Source: Trifolium pratense
Taxonomy: Eukaryota > Streptophyta > Magnoliopsida > Fabales > Fabaceae
Assembly: GCF_020283565.1 (NCBI RefSeq)
Contig: NC_060060.1
Location: 59,691,257-59,755,256 of the forward strand
DNA length: 64,000 nt
Direction: 5' to 3'
A program made the translations under genes and the position numbers. The number at the start of each line of letters is the position of its first letter. Position 1 is the first letter of the stretch. Of this stretch, positions 11,992-24,526 are shown piece after piece. The notes below the pieces were generated by a model, which saw only the letters and a program-made list of their open reading frames with translations, had not been told where the DNA came from and made no database searches.

Positions 11992-13945
11992 AATGAAGTG
12001 TGACCTAACCTAGGTTGGAAATATCAAGACTCATTCATTGCTTTATTAGAAAATTAGAACATGCTGCAAGGTTTTTGGAGGGTTGAGAGTGATGTTAAAT
12101 TTGGCAGCATCAGGTAACAAAGCAAATTGAGGTCAAAACCATGTGCATGAATATCAGATTGTTGAGGTTAATGACAAGTGATGACACTGTTCTAATTATA
12201 ATGTAATTAGCAAATTGGCAAATTGACAAGTTTTAGCCTGTCTTGATCTGAAGTCTTAATTGGCTTAGAATCTGCTGGCCCCTAAAAGAGATGCAAAGTC
12301 ATGTGTCAGAAAACTTGTAAGGGCCCCTAAAATAGATAATTTTGATATGTTGTAGGACCATGGGACCTTAAAAAACCCTTTTGGTTGCTAAGATGAAAGG
12401 TTGAGATTTCAAGAGTTGGTGGCTCAAGTTATCTCTTGATCAATCAAAATGATAGGATGAATGAATATCTTTGTCTGCCAATGTTGCCATCCATGTGATG
12501 TTGTGGTTATTTGTACAAAAGGGTTAAACTTGGAAATGTTGTAAAGATGTGTTTGGCAGTTGGTTTTGCTTGAATAGGTGCTTTTAGCTGCCTATTGCTG
12601 CAATGATAGTGTAAACAGTACTATGAGCAAGCAATGTGATTATGATCTGTTTAGTGGCTCAAAGTCTTTGGCAATTCCTGTAGTGCTGACAAATGTCATT
12701 ATTACTAACAAATAGTTTCTGTATATGGTCTCAATTTTAGGCCAACATCACTTTTGATTAGTTAAGATACAACTATATTGGTCCTTTCCAATTTAATGTA
12801 CAAAATTTGTAATTGTAAGTAATGATATTTGGTGGTTTGGCCTTTGGTTGATGGAAATAGAAGTGAAAACAGAAGTTCTTTGTATGTTGATAGCTCTTTT
12901 TGGTCATCAAGAAAAGAACAACTACATTATATAATATATTTACCATAAATATAATACTAATTCAAAGAACACTCATTTTCAACAAGTGAACAATAAAAAA
13001 AAAAGTTAGACTGCAACAAATATGGTAGTTCACCTTCCTTCTCAAGCAATAACATAACCAAGGTTTTATTAATTATGTCATGATACTTTTATGTAAAGGT
13101 ACTTTAAGGGAATAAACCACCAAAGTCCTAACAAACTTTGTTTCCTTGTCACAACAGTTGCATAATAGTGTTTTTTGTCTTGCACTAAAATTATAAAACC
13201 GTTGGCATTTTGATTGCAAATAATTTGAAGTTTTTTTCAACCATGTGCTATTCTCTTATGTGGTTGGAGAGATTCATAACATGTCTTTTAAGAAAATATA
13301 CCTTTCCAGATCATATTTCAAATAACACCAAGTCACTAAGGTTATGAGAAAAAAAAGAAGAAAAAAAAACTCTGACTTTAAATGGGCATCCCGCAAGTGA
13401 GCGGTGAAATTATTGTCTCTTAGATTAGTCGGTATTTAGACCGGACACTAAGTTTTAAAAAGAAAAAGTAAAATAAAATGGAATAGAATAATGCAAATTT
13501 ACCTGTTGAGCCAAATAGTGATTCATGAACTTGTAGATAGAATATGGTGATGGAATATTACCTACCATCTATTTTTTGTTGGGGTAAAACCTACCATCTA
13601 AATTTAATACTCAAAGCCGTCCACATGCAATAAGATTTGCTCAAGAGCCTATTCAATGTGAATCTAGGCTTGAAGTATATTTTTGAGTGAAAAAAAGGTT
13701 TAAAGTATATTTTAAAAATTAACCAAAATAAAATGACGAGTCTTCTTTAGGAAATGATAGGGCTAATTTTAGATAAAAAGTCAAAATAAGTTGAACAATT
13801 GACTTTAGCAATGGCCGGTACAAATTTGCTATTGAAAAGTAAGTTTAATAATAGATAAGCATGTTTCACAATATACAATCATATTTTAGTATTTTATAAA
13901 TGATAAGATTGACTATAAATGACAATTGGATCCGGCAAAAAATGT
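11992..13945. other. 3' flank of the WD40 gene and gene-free stretch
   Basis: The first several hundred bases are probably 3'-UTR (T-rich, no introns evident). After that only AT-rich sequence without coding support or RNA genes. Confidence 0.55.
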
Positions 13946-13947
13946 TA

Positions 13948-14172
13948 CTTCCTCCGTTTCACATTAATTGTTACATTTGATTATTTCACACAAATTAAAA
14001 AAAAAAATAGGTGAAAAAAAGAGATGATGATAAATATAAAGTAGAAAATAATAAATTGAAATTAAGGGTAAAATTGGAAAAAGAGTAATTAGCGTTACAT
14101 TGAAAATTAAGTGACAATTTATTTGAGTCAAAATTTTGTTACAAATGTGGCAATTATTATAGGATGGAGGAG
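13948..14172. mobile_element. Stowaway-type MITE
   Basis: Inverted ends: CTTCCTCCGTTTCACATTAA on the left, and on the right the complement of the form GGATGGAGGAG, with an internal match TTGTTACAtttga / ttTTGTTACAAAT. TA is present on both sides (13946-13947 and 14173-14174), as for Tc1/mariner-related MITEs. No coding content. Confidence 0.7.
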
Positions 14173-14174
14173 TA

Positions 14175-15301
14175 GAATTCTATATTTAGGGATAAATGTT
14201 GTAACAAATTTAGTAATCCCTATGCCATAATTTGTTCTCGAAAAACTGGTAACCTTTATGTTTTTTTTTTCGCAAAGCTTTATCTCTTGTTGATTAGGTA
14301 GAGCGGAGTTGTGAGGTTAATTATGTCTATCACGAGGTTAATCAAAGTGTAGATAAATTGACAAACCTCGACCTTAATGGAGACTTTAGGGTAATTGAGA
14401 TGTCAATTCCTCCCTCCTCTTTATTGCTTCTTTTAGATGATGATATAGAGAAAACAAATTTCCTCGTGTTGTTCTTATCAAAAAAATATATATGATAATT
14501 CCTTTATTTAGTAATAAATAAGCAAATGTGACACTCGCATAAAACAGTGAACTAAACAAAATCACCATAACATTGAGATTTTGTTGAAACTTGTAGTTTT
14601 TACAACATTACAGTAACTTAATTGTAAGTGTTTATTTCAAACTCAGTTAATAAAGATACTAGCTAATACTACTACTAATATTTAAAACTACAGGCACTTA
14701 ACATATGATATAAGAGTATAGTACTACTTACTATTAAAGAAAATTAAGCATCTTAAAACAGTTGGTAACCAAACACTTTGTAGAAGAAACAAAATATGAT
14801 CATTAAACCTCCACGGAGGAACCATAAAGCAAGAACAGACAAACCAAATCAAAAGCACATGGTTGTGAACATTACAAGCACATATAGACACTACAAAGGA
14901 ATCTAATCTAATCAATGACATTATCAAGGAAAAAAAGGGTGATTAATTTTTTGAGGAGGTGAATTTAGACTTTGCTTGCAATCTTACTTAACCTGCTTTT
15001 TTATCCGTGACAGTTTCACTTTCACCTTTTGACATTAGACCCAAAGAAACTAGTACACTATATACAGTGTTACCTACCAAAGAACATTGTTACAGAGAAT
15101 CAAATGCTAAAAGCTGTGTTAATCAATAGTAAAGGACAAAAAGCATAACTTTGGATTAACTTAGGAGCAGAGAGATATGTTTTGATAAAAATATACACAA
15201 ACCCGACAAAGAAACATGCAACAATTGTCTGCGCTCTATAGGTGGTGTACATCATCATTGCAATTAATTAATTGTTTAGTTACATTAAAAATGCTTTTGA
15301 T
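14175..15301. other. Gene-free stretch
   Basis: AT-rich. Minus-strand open frames at 14386-14568 and 14724-14927 are short and show no family resemblance. I see nothing to annotate. Confidence 0.55.
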
Positions 15302-15303
15302 TA

Positions 15304-15562
15304 CTCCCTCCGTCCCAAAAAGAATGACCCAGTTGACCGAAACACGCATGCCAATGCATAACTTTGGCGACTAATATCTTTAATTGTATAATAGTAAAAA
15401 TTATAAAAAATTGATATTTTGAAAATACTCATCGAGACGAATCTAACAACATCTTATATGTTAATATTTATTTTTATTTATTAGTAGAAAAATATGGTCA
15501 AAACAATATATATGAATAGTGCATATATTCAAAATGGGTCATTCTTTTTGGGACGGAGGGAG
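15304..15562. mobile_element. Stowaway-type MITE
   Basis: Near-perfect terminal inverted repeats CTCCCTCCGTCCCAAAAAGA and TCTTTTTGGGACGGAGGGAG, extended by GACCCAgTTGACC / GGGTCAT; TA flanks at 15302-15303 and 15563-15564. 259 bp and non-coding. CTCCCTCCGT is the conserved end of plant Stowaway elements, mobilised by mariner-like transposases. Confidence 0.92.
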
Positions 15563-15564
15563 TA

Positions 15565-17125
15565 AATGTTTAGTATTAGTTTGATCTCCACCAAGTTAAC
15601 AATGTTGTGTTTTTTTCAAAAGTTTTAATTAAGGACATTACTTTTGGTGAAATGTGTTTTCACTTTTCATCATTTTTCCGGGACCCATAACATGTTTTCC
15701 CCCCTTCCTAAATATGTATTCCATCAAATGATAGTGAGGCTGGCTCGTGTGAAAGTTTTGTGCTTATTTCAAAAGTTTTAAAGCCATTAATTAATCACCA
15801 TCACAATCATATGGTCCACCGTGAATAATATTAAAAATTAGTATTAAAAAATGTGAATTCGGCAGGTCGTCCCCCTTCCTACAGTTTCCCCCACTATAGC
15901 CCGCTTACAGCACGCATGACGCATGGTTACAACCTTTGCCTTAGCGTACAACGACTTATATATATATAGAAAGCATGAACCAACTCGAACTCACTCGACG
16001 GTTCATGGTTCTACGATCAATGATACTCTTTTTGTCTTTGTGGTGATCTAATTGATGTCGATTCAATATGAAATACATATTTATTTTTCTTTATTTTTAT
16101 TGAATCAATATCTATTAAGTCACTATAAGTCATCAAAATAAAAATGACAATAAACATCTACTTTCAAGATACCATTATGGATCAATGCTTGAAAATGTTC
16201 AAAACTTCAACCATGCCCGGTGTTGTCTTTTGAAATTAGAGGTTAATAGCCATTTTCATTTTTACGATTTAGATAATGACTTAATTGATATTACTTTAAT
16301 CAAAACAACAAAAATAAATACATATGTAGTTTGAATTGAACGCACGCGCGGACTACCTTGCAAAATTTGGAGCTGCCAATCCTGAGGCATATTCTCCTAT
16401 AGTTGATCCCCCAATTGGAATGAATCTTCTCCTGCTAGCTGATGCTTGTGGGACTTTCTTTTCTAGATAATTTGTTTTTCTTTTCTTTTGTTTCTTCTAC
16501 TTGTACCAACAAAAAAAAAACTTCAATTAATTCATTGTCATTGAACGTTAACTTTTTGATAATTTTTATGAACTAGTGTCTACCCATAGAACTCGCCTAA
16601 TTAATCCAAAAAAAAAAAAAAAAGAATATACTTAAAAGACTTTGAGCTTATACGTTACTTAGTGATGAGTTTGATTAGAAGAATAGGAGAAAAAGCTACT
16701 ATTAATATAAGTAAACTAACTAACTAGTTCAATATTAAAATTAGGATCATGCTATAAGTACTTTTAGAACTTTTGTTAAGAAGATTAAAGAGATAAAGGT
16801 TGATAAATTTTTATATGGAAAAAGCTAACATGTGCTCTAAGGATAGTCAATTTTTAAAGTTGATGAAGTTAAAATTTACATATTAATTCACCTCTAAATA
16901 GGAAAGAGAGATGTTTTGTGTTGGTAATGTTTGTGTTCCTAAACTATACACATTCCATTGTTATGTTTTTAAATTTTAACCTACCTGATTAATTTCTAAA
17001 GAACCTCTCCAGATTGTTAATCGAGCCCAAACTGTTTGCTTGATTTGGAAATTTACTCATGCCAATTCTCAATTGCAGGATCATATTCTACGACGAGTGG
17101 GATATTTTGGACTTGAGGTTTAACT
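15565..17125. other. Gene-free stretch
   Basis: No gene is supported. Small poly-A runs and a patch of moderate GC near 15880-15940. The last part may already be degenerate LINE sequence. Confidence 0.5.
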
Positions 17126-17129
17126 GATA

Positions 17130-17490
17130 AACTGTGGGGTGCTTTGTGAAGCTGAGAAATCAAAATGGGCACTTTGTAGAAGCTTTAACTTCTTGGTTTA
17201 ATTCCTACCTATGGGTTAGTGAAGGAGAAGTGTTTGATAGTGCTCAAGGCTATTCGTTGGTGACTAATGGAGCTACAATTTGTAGTTTTAAAGACAGATA
17301 GCATTTGAGACAAACATGTAGAAGGACCAAAATATGGATCCATCATTCATTGGTGCAAAGAGTTTTTTCCAGTATTGCCAAACTTTATAGTTGAGCTTAT
17401 CTGGAGACATGCAAATTTGGTTGTCTACACTCTAGTTCAAGTAGTCACTTCTTTAGCTAATTTCCATTTAGCATCTCAGACCATAAATAT
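17130..17490 (+). pseudogene. LINE (non-LTR) RNase H-like remnant
   Basis: Conceptual translation with frame changes gives RNQNGHFVEALTSWF near 17155, then KDQNMDPSFIGAKSFF-type sequence and LIWRHANLVVYTLVQVVTSL near 17397-17460. This is the arrangement of the C-terminal RNase H domain of plant LINEs (RDENGxFVxA ... RxANxVAHxLAR). Several stops and frameshifts; no promoter or start. A decayed insertion. Confidence 0.6.
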
Positions 17491-17639
17491 AAATCTTATT
17501 TTAAAAAAGCTTATACATTAGATAATGTTTGGTTACATTCAGGTAAAGGTTTGCCTCCAAACTTTGGTCAAAAAAATAAATAAAAAGTTGCATCCAAACC
17601 CCATATTTGCCTATAAATGACAATGACAAAAAATTGTTT

Positions 17640-19000
17640 TTACACTGAGTTCGAAAGTTTATACTAAGGCAAATGGAGGAACAAAAGAGGTGGAAATAAG
17701 GGATCTTCCAGCAATCATGATCAATTTCATTCTGATCATGAGAAACCTACAAGATAAAAGTGATATGGTGATCTTAGAGGGGTATTATCCTAAGGGAGCA
17801 TATAGGTTATATAACCTTATAACTCAGAAAAGTGCATACAATAGACTGATAGAGAAGTGATAATTGGTGAAACAAATGATGGGATTGCAGGACTGGAAAA
17901 CAAAGTGCAACAAGTTTGGATCAGCAGATACAATTATGCTTGAAGAGTAAAACAATGAAGGTGACATAAATCACAGAGAGTATAAAAAACAGTTAAAGAC
18001 CACAAAGAAATAGACATATGCCAGCAAGATATGATGGCTTTGAGTTACTTTCTCATGGTGAAATACCAACTGAGAAGGACCTAATACAATTTGATAAAGT
18101 GTTGAAAGAAACCATGAAGGGGGAACTAAAAGCAATAGACAAAATCATATACGGAAACTTGTTAGATTGTTTCCTAGCAAGCAATTAATTGCTCCAAAAT
18201 GGGTTTACAAACAGAAATTGAAGCGAGATGAATCCATTGCCATTTAACAAGTACAAAACAAGATTGGTGGCAAACATGTTTCTCTAGATAGCTGGTTTGG
18301 TATACTCTGATCTGATGTATTTTCCCTACTGCCCATAATTGAAACTATAAGATAGGTGGTTGCTTTGACAAGTATCAGAAGATGGCCACTATTTGAGCTT
18401 GATGTCAAATTTGTCTTTTTAAATGGGCCACTAGAGAAGGAAGTGTATGTAGTGCAGCCACCTTAATTGTAGGTCAGTGGCACAAAGAGATGTGCATAGG
18501 ATGAAGAAATCTCTATATGAGGCTAAAACAAGCACAAGGACCTAAAACAAAAGGATAGACTCCTTATTGCAGCAAGGTTTCTCCAAATGTGCAATAGAGT
18601 GTGGTGTTTGTGTGAGAGTGAAGAACAAAGCTAAAATGCTGTTTGTATGCCTGCATGTTGATGAAACACTTGTAATTGGAAATCATCTAAATGGAACTGA
18701 GGAATTCAAAATTTGATCTGACATATTTGAGTATGTTATGATACTGATGCTTTTTGGAATGAAATCTGTTTACTAAGGGAACAATCCTATATGTATACTC
18801 CAAATGTATTGAAAAGGTTCAAAATGTTCAATTGCAACCCAACACGCACATGTATAATCAAATGTCAAACTACTGAAAAGATTGTCAGGAGAAAAGTTGA
18901 AGAAACTTTGTATAAACAAAATGTCGGATCCCTGAGATATTTGTGCAACAGTAAACCCGATATTGCATTTAGAAGCTATCAAACATTTACACAGACAAAG
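17640..19000 (+). pseudogene. Degenerate Ty1/copia pol remnant
   Basis: Copia-type reverse transcriptase blocks can be read in order through many stops and frame changes: GYYPKGAYRLYNL (near 17795), KWVYKQKLKRDES (18200), YSDVFSP with IETIRLVVAL (18310-18370), ELDVKFVFLNGPLEKEVYV (18398-18455), SLLQQGFSKCAIE (18560-18600), LFVCLHVDETLVIG (18640-18680), and NVGSLRYLCNSKPDIAF (18920-18970). Copia RT normally has YVDD where this has HVDET, so the active site is lost. Neither LTR was found. An old dead element. Confidence 0.75.
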
Positions 19001-19013
19001 AGCACAAGTCATG

Positions 19014-19389
19014 CGGCACACGACCCTAACAGTGACACGTCAACAACATCATTAATCATTTGAGAAAATTAATTAATTAATTAATTAATTACAGTCACAC
19101 ATGTCGATGTAGTGTCAATGATCTCTGTGTCAAACACTGACATGTGTTTAGACAACTCTTTGATCAGAAATGTCGGTACTACTCTATCTAGTAGTGTTGG
19201 ATTAATTAGTAGATTCATACAAAAGATCAGACCCTTCAAACAAATACTATCCATTAACTGATCATGTGTGACACTATGAAGCACAAACACGGACACGTCG
19301 ACACCAATAATTTGAGAAAATGACATAAATCAGTGTAATCATAAGTGTCGATGTTGTGTCCGGTGTCTGAGGAGTGTCCACGTGCTTCA
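19014..19389. repeat. Two related MITE-like copies in tandem
   Basis: Copy 2 (19277-19389) has inverted ends TGAAGCAC...CACGGACAC and GTGTCCACGTGCTTCA. Copy 1 (about 19014-19150) shares its inside: GACACGTC(A/G)ACA, TTTGAGAAAAT, and TGTCGATGT(A/T)GTGTC in the same order. Between them lies an (ATTA)n run (19068-19092) and about 120 bp of similar style. The open frames on both strands here are not coding. Confidence 0.55.
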
Positions 19390-19706
19390 ATTCATTCCTC
19401 AACTCAAATGTACTAATATACATTCAACAAACAAATTAATTCACAGATATCTATTTTTTTTTCTCTCAAAAGAAGCTCTTAATTATATGTTGGAACAAAA
19501 TGCTAATCTGAAGGCTACAAGTTATAATCATGAAGGAATGTAAAAAAGTAAACAACATAAAGGAGGCATGTATATAATCAGAAATTAGGATCCAAAAAGT
19601 TACAATCCATGTTGTTTATTGATAAAACTAAACTAATAAAGAAATTAAGCAAAAAAGAAAAGGGGGAGAATATTATTATAAACTACCGGTAATAGTTTGA
19701 TCGGAG

Positions 19707-19943
19707 TCAGGAAGCGGCAGCCTCGTCGGTGGTTGAAGGAGGAGGATGAAGATGAGAAGAAGTATCGGAAAATCGTTGGGAATCGGAAGGGAGAATGAGA
19801 AGAGCATCGTCTGGATCATCGGAGGTTGAGAGATTGATGCAAGAACAGCGTTCAAGAGATGAGAAGAAGGCAGTTGCAAGGTTCATACCTATCCAGCTCG
19901 CCATGCCGTTCCAGCAAAAACCTTCTCCATCTGATCTCTCCAT
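19707..19943 (-). CDS. Small protein of unknown function (78 aa)
   Basis: A single minus-strand frame, starting [20 protein letters not shown] and ending in a Ser/Pro/Asp-rich tail ([12 protein letters not shown]). The middle has a hydrophobic stretch with two Cys ([10 protein letters not shown]). Codon use and the GC rise over the frame look like a gene, and an in-frame second Met (MASWIGM) could be an alternative start. No signal peptide or known domain is recognised. A plant-specific short secretory or regulatory protein is possible, but function is unknown. The other minus frame over this region (19676-19879) is a shadow. Confidence 0.55.
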   Translation of the reverse strand: MERSDGEGFCWNGMASWIGMNLATAFFSSLERCSCINLSTSDDPDDALLILPSDSQRFSDTSSHLHPPPSTTDEAAAS

Positions 19944-21170
19944 CTTGGATTGATTTCGTTGCTTAACGATGGAATCAGAATCAGAATTAGGAGATTGAAA
20001 TTCAAAATGATGATCTTACAGAAAAGAAAAAAGTAGAGTATGATTATTACGGTGTTCGTTAATTTGTTAATCAGATTTTTTGCGTTAACGCGTTACTCTT
20101 GTTTCGGATCAGATGGGCTGGCTTGCTGGCCCATTGACTTTTGACTTATCTTCTAATTTCGTATTCTCATTTCTGCCCTTTATCATTTCTAATTTTGCTT
20201 TTAAGTCCCCATATTGCATATTGCTCCTACGGGGTGGCAAAGTGGGCATGCCCGCCCCATTTAAGCCCGCCCAAAAGCGGGGCGGGGCAACTTAGGTATC
20301 CGGGTTCAACAACTCAAGTCCGCCCGTTTATTGGCGAGTAGTTATTTATATTTTTTTTATATGTTTTCAGTAGTTTCTGTTTTATTCTCTTCTTCAAAAG
20401 TTTCTGTTTTATTGATAATTTTATTGTGTAGGTCATGTAAATTTTACAGAGTTTCGGAAGATAACTTTCGATACATGTTTAATTTTGAAATATTTCAAAA
20501 GTTATGTTCTGAAATGTCATTATTATATTCTTAGAACATAACTTCCAATATGTACCTTTGTCTAAGAAAACAAAATCCAATATGTACCAGTACATTTTCT
20601 ATATAAAAAATACACTAAATAAAAAAAAATCAATTTAAAACACATATTATTTGATGCCACATGAGTGGATAAAACTTTAATGAATGAAGCAATTTTGATC
20701 TTGGACCTAAAAAATATGAGGTTTTAAGAGGTTGAATGTTGAAGAAGTGAAAGTATAAAAGCTGCAAGCTGACATAAATTCATCAAATTTTAAAGTTATT
20801 TTTGAACTTTCAAGAAATTAAGTGTTGAAGAAGAACTGAAAGTACAAAAGCTGCAAACTAACATAAATTTATTAATTTCAAAAGTTATTTTCCAAAAATT
20901 AACAAAGTTATCTTTCAAAATATTACAAAGGAGTGAAAGACAAAATTAGGTTTTTGGACAACGAAAAGACTTAAGTTAAGAGTAAAGTTCTATCATTTCC
21001 TTCAATTTTATTTTAGCCCCTCTCAATTTTTTTATTATTTTTCCTTTTTGAGAGAAAATTTAAAAAATTGATAGATATTATTAGCAGCATAGTGCCACGT
21101 GTAATGCCAGGTAACATATTTATCCGCAGATAAGCTCAGGTGTGGAGTGGGTTGAAGTGAAGAAAGAAGA
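19944..21170. other. Intergenic stretch with a GC-rich patch and a local duplication
   Basis: The first 150 bases are probably leader and promoter of the small minus gene. At 20228-20330 there is a GC-rich patch (GCCCGCCC, GCGGGGCGGGG) foreign to the AT-rich surroundings, origin unknown. At about 20735-20890 a stretch of roughly 85 bp is imperfectly duplicated (GTTGAAGAAG..GAAAGTA.AAAAGCTGCAA in both copies). The plus frames at 20113-20534 are not supported as genes. Confidence 0.5.
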
Positions 21171-24071
21171 ATGGCCAACATTTCAATTTCACTCCCGCGA
21201 ACTGGTTTGTCCATACGAAACATCTCAACCAAACGTTCATGTTTCACTATTTCAGCTTCATCTCTCAGAATCACTTGCTCTGGTATGTATCACTCTTTCT
21301 ATTTTTTCTCTTAGCTTTGTTATATGTGACCAATGTTTTTACTTTTTTGCAGTTGTAGGTGAAGCTGAGTTAGATGGATCTGATAATAAAGCAAGGTTAC
21401 TTAATTTCAACAGAATCAAGGGTGTTGCTTGTGGTCTTCTTGCAGCTTATACTCTTACTTCTGCTTCATTTCCTGTTACTGCTGCCACTCAGGTTCAATA
21501 TTAGTAACACTCATCAATAACTAAGCTATATCATGATATCACTCTATGCAATGCATTTCCTAGGTATCTTATATGAAAGTTAATAGTTAATAGATCTCTC
21601 TATGAGCATGTCATAAACCATTTTCATACACGTTCATGTCGGTAGATAAGCTCAAATAAGTCGGTCTAAATAGGCCCGTAAATTGTTGGCTTAGTTTTTG
21701 ATCATTCTGTCATATTTAGAATTGGGAGTTGGACCTAATTCAACCCTATAGAACTAACTTGTAAGATGAAGATTGCCTTCACTTATAAACATATGGTCAA
21801 GCCATCTCGCAACTGATGTGGAACTCTTAGCAGTGTCTACACTAATTCAACGAGTTTAATAGATGAGTTTTCAACAAACACAAGTTCAACGAAACCCCTT
21901 GATTTGGCTGCTGTTCCTATTAATTTGTACCAAATTACTTACATGTGCATGATAATAGTACTGAACATATTAGGTGTTTTGTTTGAGATATAGCAACGAT
22001 ATTATAAACAAATTTTACTCTCACAAGATAACCACTCGGGTTGGAACTTGGAAGAGATCAAAATATTTTTTCTCAAATTATCTTTTGATTATCTTCTTGC
22101 TATTATGATTCGATCCATCCATAGTCACAGTTGATAAGGAGAATATTTCTTTGGTTTACAATTTACCATTGGACAGATATCTTGAGGCTTGAGGACATGT
22201 GATATAATTGTTAACGGTTAGTTGTAAACTTGTAAGTGACACTATGTTCAAACTAAAACATTTAGGTTTTGACAAGTTTGGGCACTTGTGGTAAACCACT
22301 ACTGCTGTGTTTGAAGTGTGGTGATAAGAGCCAACTGGTATAGAAGAAGAATGAAGATACATTCTAAGGTTATTCGAGAAAATCTGATCACTTGTAGTCT
22401 CAATTTGATTCGCCAATTGAATAGACTTCCTCTCAACCCCTGTCCTATTTATAGGCCACAAGCCTTAATTATTGCATCTAGCTAATCCAGCTTAATTAAC
22501 TTAGAATTGGATTTGGTTAGGAAGCTCTTGATATTTCAAGTGTGAGTTGAGTCCCACATTGGATGGAAAAGTGGATGGTGAAACTTATAAGTGAGAAGAC
22601 CCATAAACCTAATGTTTTAAGGTTTTGGGTTAAGATGTGATGTCAAACTCACTTATGTGGTTGTTTGAGGCTCGATGAGATGATCCTCGGACCCCTCATG
22701 TCGAGTTTGACAAAGGTGTTCAGGTGGCGTGTCCCGTTGATGGATCCCACTAGATCCCCAAACCCCTCATGACCCAACAGAAGCCTATTACAAGTTTGCG
22801 CGAAAATTAATCTGTCTCTAGAGATATTTCTCTTAAATCCTGAAGTAAATGTCCTTCCTAGGTTTGCCGATATCACTTGTCTTTCTCTATTAGTCTTTAT
22901 GGGATCCTGTCTTGTATTACGAAGTCTTGGAGTAGTATTACTATTACTTACCAACCCAATATTGTTTTTAGTTGGGGCTGGTTCTTTGTTTATACATCTT
23001 TATTTTAATGTTTTATAAAACTCCCATTTTATGGTCAACCTCAAGGTCTATTTTTCATATAGGCTAGTATTGAATATTTAAGAACATGTCATTATTTATT
23101 TTCTTTTGACGAAATATGCAAATTTAGTCTGTTTTAGTGATGTATTGTGCCAAAAAATGTTATTAAGTTTAAATTTGTGAAAGACAAATGTGATTCACAC
23201 TTCTCTTGCAGAGACTTCCCCCATTGTCAACTGAGCCCGATCGCTGCGAACGTGCATTTGTTGGCAACACAATTGGTCAGGCGAATGGTGTGTATGACAA
23301 ACCATTAGATCTCCGGAAATGTGATTTCACAAATGAAAAATCCAACCTGAAGGGGAAGACCCTGTCTGCAGCACTAATGTCTGATGCCAAGTTTGACGGC
23401 GCTGACATGACAGAAGTTGTAATGTCAAAGGCTTATGCTGTTGGTGGCAGCTTTAGAGGTAACATTTTTTACTAGTACAAAATCAACTTAATGTTGATGA
23501 TTTTTTTAGCCTTCATATATGACAAATACATGTTTATACATACATTCATACAATTTTAAACATTTGGAACACATAAACTTATATTTATGAAGCATAACAT
23601 TTATGTTGCAAAACATGTAATAAGCTTGAAATTGTATACAATAGTGTAGAAAGTTTTACACTGCCGGCAAATTACAACCCATCAAATGAATGACTTTAGA
23701 AGTACTTATGAATAAAGTCAAATGTTTTTAATGATTTGACGGTTATGATTGATTGACCGTGTAAAATATGTTTACACTAACAATGTGTACCAATTAAATC
23801 AATCTGTCATATTGGCAAGACACTGACCCGATTGGGATCTTGTACAGGTGTGGACTTCTCAAATGCAGTCTTGGATCGTGTTAATTTCGGGAAAGCTGAT
23901 CTTGAAGGAGCTGTATTTAGGAACACAGTTTTATCGGGCTCCACTTTTGATGAAGCTAAGCTAGATGGTGCAGTTTTTGAGGACACTATCATTGGTTACA
24001 TTGATCTCCAAAAGATATGCAGAAATACGACCATCAGTGACGATGGAAGAGCCGAGCTAGGATGTCGATGA
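21171..24071 (+). CDS. Thylakoid lumenal pentapeptide-repeat protein (15 kDa, TL15-like)
   Basis: Four exons: 21171-21282, 21353-21492, 23212-23458, 23848-24071, GT-AG and in frame, 240 residues. Residues 1 to about 84 form a bipartite chloroplast/lumen targeting region: Ser/Arg-rich transit sequence, then a hydrophobic segment (GVACGLLAAYTLTSASFPVTAA) ending in a cleavable AxA-type site. The mature part has pentapeptide repeats with the A(D/N)LxX / F centre pattern (DFTNEKSNLKG, AKFDGADMTE, VDFSNAVLDRVNFGKADLEGAVF, AKLDGAVFEDT), expected to form a right-handed quadrilateral helix, and two Cys in the C-terminal tail (ICRNTT, LGCR). This matches the thylakoid lumenal 15 kDa protein family (Arabidopsis At2g44920 type); its biochemical role is not known. 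Intron 2 (1.7 kb) carries repeat-like sequence. Confidence 0.93.
22540..22980. repeat. Possible dispersed repeat within intron 2 of the lumen protein gene
   Basis: Contains GAGTCCCACATTGGATGG and AAAGTGGATGGTGAAACTT-like sequence followed by a GC-richer segment to about 22800. I recognise the TCCCACATTGG phrase as a common motif of plant repeat and LTR-like sequences, but no LTR ends or flanking duplication could be fixed. The minus frame at 22649-22954 is not a supported gene. Confidence 0.35.
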
Positions 24072-24455
24072 TAATTAAACAATATCTTCACTCATGTCTT
24101 CTTTTTTCTTATAAGCTACTATATCATGAATCCATGATAGTATATGAGAGTGCATTGATGAGGAGAACTAGTATATGTTTTCTACATTACATCCAAAAGT
24201 AAATTGAATTGTTTTCTTTTTCTTTGTAATGTATTGTTTCATTTGTGTTCACTTCAAATTAAAAATTGAAGACATTAATAATGGTATGGTTAATTACTTG
24301 CACTTGTTACTGTCACAGTTGCGGGTGTAAAATCAATCAATTTTTCTATAAAAACTAATGATATCAATTGGTGTTTTATGTCATTATGTGCATCCTTCGA
24401 AGTTTTGACAGTGAACATAATTATATATCGACAGTTCTGGCCATATATTCACAAG

Positions 24456-24526
24456 GCGCATCTGGTGTAGTGGTATCATAGTACCCTCCCACGGTACTGA
24501 CCAGGGTTCGATTCCCTGGATGCGCA
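24456..24526 (+). tRNA. tRNA-Gly (anticodon CCC)
   Basis: A full 71-nt cloverleaf: acceptor stem GCGCATC/GATGCGC with discriminator A, D arm with GGTGTAGTGGTATCA, anticodon stem GTACC/GGTAC around loop CTCCCAC (anticodon CCC), T arm CCAGG-GTTCGATT-CCCTGG. No intron and no encoded CCA. A T run follows within about ten bases (pol III terminator). Box A and box B are intact, so it is probably expressed. Confidence 0.97.

Noticed and set aside
19676..19879. Alternative minus-strand frame overlapping the small gene
   Set aside because: Different frame, no start context, and its composition looks like a shifted reading of the 78-residue frame.
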